A program made the position numbers and the translations under genes. Positions 63,101 through 64,000 of a stretch of 64,000 bases of DNA are shown in pieces; the first letter of the stretch is position 1; each line of letters opens with the position of its first letter. The notes beneath the pieces were generated by a model, which was not told the DNA's origin, ran no database searches, and was given only the letters and a program-made list of their open reading frames with translations. Origin of the DNA: Marinobacterium alkalitolerans (lineage in GTDB: Bacteria; Pseudomonadota; Gammaproteobacteria; Pseudomonadales; Balneatricaceae); NCBI RefSeq assembly GCF_017776525.1, contig NZ_JACVEW010000009.1:62001-126000 (forward strand), given 5' to 3'.

Positions 63101-63849
63101 TGCTCGAGTGCTTCCTTTTCTGGCAGCCAGGTCTCAAGTGCAGCCGCGAATTCGGTTGGCGACTGCGGCGCCGAGAGCGCTTCACCCTGAAAACAAACGG
63201 TCTGATCGCCCGGCTGCAGCAAGGGCCTGAGGTGTTTCAACAGGCTGTCAGGCGTGGAAGCCAGATCGCTGAGTGCCTCCGCGGCTGCAGGAGACAGCGC
63301 ATAGCACCAGCTGCGCCAGTAATCGCGTGCCATTTCGGTCAGCAGCTCACTGTCGTCCTGCTCCAGCTGTTGCTGAAACAGGCTGCCGGTATCGAAGGCA
63401 TGCTGGGTCAGCATCCGCTGGCTCCAGCTGTGAATGGTGTATACCGCTGCTTCATCCATCCACTCGGCGGCCTGTTCCAACTTGCGTGCCGCCAGCGCAC
63501 GCGCCTCTTCATCCGTATATTCAGGCTCTGCCAGCAGTTGCTGCAGGAAGGGGTCCGGCTCGCTCTTGCCTCTGAACACCTGGGCGGCCTCGGCCAGGCG
63601 GCTGCGAATACGGTCTCTGAGTTCACGGGTAGCGGCGTTGGTGAAGGTCACTACCAGAATATCCGGTGGCAACAGCGGCCGGCCAAACCCCGATTCATCA
63701 TCCCCGTGCCCGAGCACCAGACGCACGTAAAGCGCCGCGATGGTAAAGGTTTTGCCGGTTCCTGCACTGGCCTCAATCAGGCGCTGACCGTGCAGCGGGA
63801 ACTGCAGCGGGTTCAATGTCTGTGGGCGTGTGGCGTTCGCTCTACTCAT
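60106..63849 (-). CDS. recB: Exodeoxyribonuclease V beta subunit RecB
   Basis: 1247 residues. N-terminal UvrD-type helicase: EASAGTGKTFTIAALYVRL (Walker A), ALIDEFQDTDPLQYRIF, LIGDPKQAIYAFRGAD, VTIHKSKGLEYPLVFLPFV, LLYVALTRPVHACW. C-terminal PD-(D/E)XK nuclease (GFIDLVFEHEG, WVADYKSNWLG). RecB is the 3'-to-5' motor and nuclease of the double-strand-break repair enzyme. It overlaps recC by 4 bases and recD by 8. Confidence 0.96.
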   Translation of the reverse strand: MSRANATRPQTLNPLQFPLHGQRLIEASAGTGKTFTIAALYVRLVLGHGDDESGFGRPLLPPDILVVTFTNAATRELRDRIRSRLAEAAQVFRGKSEPDPFLQQLLAEPEYTDEEARALAARKLEQAAEWMDEAAVYTIHSWSQRMLTQHAFDTGSLFQQQLEQDDSELLTEMARDYWRSWCYALSPAAAEALSDLASTPDSLLKHLRPLLQPGDQTVCFQGEALSAPQSPTEFAAALETWLPEKEALEQRARDLWLAERDSIESLLMTAAQNKVLNNQSYKPATLPDKFADMADWAEGSALAAEALAHFGIEKLTAKTAKARQGQTPAHPVFECLQQLVDYLKTQPPVQPVQLHAAQWIQQRFARARERAATLGFNDMLVRLDQALQGEGGEHLATTIRRQYPVALIDEFQDTDPLQYRIFSRVYQSEQSPEMMQDKSALLMIGDPKQAIYAFRGADIHTYLQARQDTAGRHYTLGRNFRSSSALVTAVNRLFEQAEAAQPAGAFRFARDGENPLPFIPVDANGRKEVFEVDGARPAALTHWLLTDEDGKGVAVGDYRQQMAEHCASEICRLLMLAQQQRAGFRDETDELKPLKPSDIAILVRSGSEARVMREALERRAVRSVYLSDQASVYASVEAEDLWRWLKACAEPERAELVQGALATATLGLSYARLEQLTRDEQEWEREVERFRDLRECWQRQGVLPMVRHLMDLFELPARLLQVTNGERVLTNLLHLAELLQTASSQLEGELALIRYLQEQVLNSSNAGDEHIMRLESDADLVQVVTIHKSKGLEYPLVFLPFVCSYREVSADNGSYRYQTDAGAVLELDSGHADAKKAADRERLQEDLRLLYVALTRPVHACWLGVAAIKRNRSLSVHKSAFGQLLGCEDKTDTPALQVLLQPLVSGGVIEVEAPPPVESTVLPQTGDSRSLADARICERPVVSERWWIASYSAIAQLQGLAEPLMPTPEAAENATEETARESRDETTAAAQVEFAYDPHHFWKGPQAGTFLHGILEWAAEQGFEQVAGNEALRQEYLAPRCQRRDWEPWLPVLDRWLAQLLRTPLPLMDDSVSLSGLTRYQAELEFWFEVAEVPVVKLDRIISRHVLPGQPRPALAPQQLGGMLKGFIDLVFEHEGRYWVADYKSNWLGPDDSHYGLDNMQAAVLAKRYDVQYVLYLVALHRLLKARLPGYAEDPIKGYEQHVGGALYLFLRGINAADLHGCCIDRPEAELIHRLDCLLAGQEATHD

Positions 63850-64000
63850 GCGTCCTCCCCTGACAGCAATTCACCCTGTTCCGTTAAGGGCCGGTACAGG
63901 CGGTCAGCCCAGTCTTCCAGACCGGATGCCAATAACGACTCGAAATCGGGCCAGGCCCGTTGCAGGTAGCGATCCGCCCCCTCCCCCGGATAACGGCTGT
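63846..64000 (-). CDS. recC: Exodeoxyribonuclease V gamma subunit RecC (partial, C-terminal 50 residues)
   Basis: The frame entering from the right edge reads SRYPGEGADRYLQRAWPDFE and continues to LTEQGELLSGEDA, ending TGA inside the recB ATG (ATGA overlap). Its place immediately before recB and the tail pattern (RAWPDFE, LYRPL) fit the RecC C-terminus. Most of the gene lies outside the window. Confidence 0.85.
   Translation of the reverse strand, partial: SRYPGEGADRYLQRAWPDFESLLASGLEDWADRLYRPLTEQGELLSGEDA

Noticed and set aside
1..64000. CRISPR arrays, insertion sequences, prophage or toxin-antitoxin pairs.
   Set aside because: No regularly spaced repeats, transposase or integrase motifs, phage structural genes or small convergent/overlapping toxin-antitoxin frames were seen.

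Overview
The window is a stretch of a gammaproteobacterial chromosome, roughly 55-60% GC, most like a marine or halotolerant Oceanospirillales/Alteromonadales-type bacterium (Marinobacterium/Marinobacter-like; placement inferred from gene content only). It encodes a polar-type flagellar system with sigma-54 and sigma-28 promoters, RecBCD, glycolate use through a TRAP transporter, periplasmic thiosulfate oxidation and heavy copper resistance. No transposase, integrase, CRISPR array or rRNA gene was seen.

Layout. (1) 1-5106: flagellar and chemotaxis genes flgD(partial)-flgC-flgB, cheR, cheV, flgA, flgM, flgN. A sigma-54 promoter precedes flgB and a sigma-28 promoter precedes flgM. (2) 5142-5218: a tRNA-Arg(CCT) with an unusual compensated change of the 19-56 tertiary pair. 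(3) 5383-27397: a dense copper-handling region of about 22 kb. It holds two Cu+ P-type ATPases, a CopRS-type two-component system with a second paralogous regulator, a Tat-exported multicopper oxidase, CopK, CopC, CopD, a cupredoxin, an RND exporter (CusCBA-like, with a CusF-like domain fused to CusB), the chaperone CopZ, CueR, and two cytochrome c genes, one with a Met-rich insert. Two regulatory layers are visible: CueR boxes in 19-bp-spacer promoters for copZ and copA2, and a CopR-like box in front of copA1/copR, the cus operon and copK.

(4) 27491-38558: glycolate operon dctP-dctQ-dctM-glcB-glcG-glcD-glcE-glcF, divergent from the FadR-type regulator glcC. Two near-identical 17-bp palindromes lie between them, one over the glcC start. 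(5) 38559-42556: a 680-base leader carrying a cyclic-di-GMP-I (GEMM) riboswitch, then a three-gene operon: lipoprotein retropepsin-like protease, inactive transglutaminase/7TM protein, and ATP-grasp glutamate-ligase-like protein. This is the best candidate for a poorly described system. (6) 42562-49801: MFS transporter, exported glutathione peroxidase, RNase Z, HNH protein, a DUF5610 gene with a near-perfect sigma-28 promoter, pxpA, omega-amidase and aminotransferase.

(7) 49904-55336: a possible 30-residue membrane peptide, then a TonB-dependent receptor, a substrate-binding protein and a hybrid histidine kinase in tight succession, with no ABC permease or ATPase. This looks like a trans-envelope sensing module. 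(8) 55333-57961: two membrane-anchored proteins of unknown function and tsdBA (thiosulfate dehydrogenase) under a nested FNR/Anr-type operator region. (9) 58071-64000: recD, recB and the 3' end of recC, on the minus strand.
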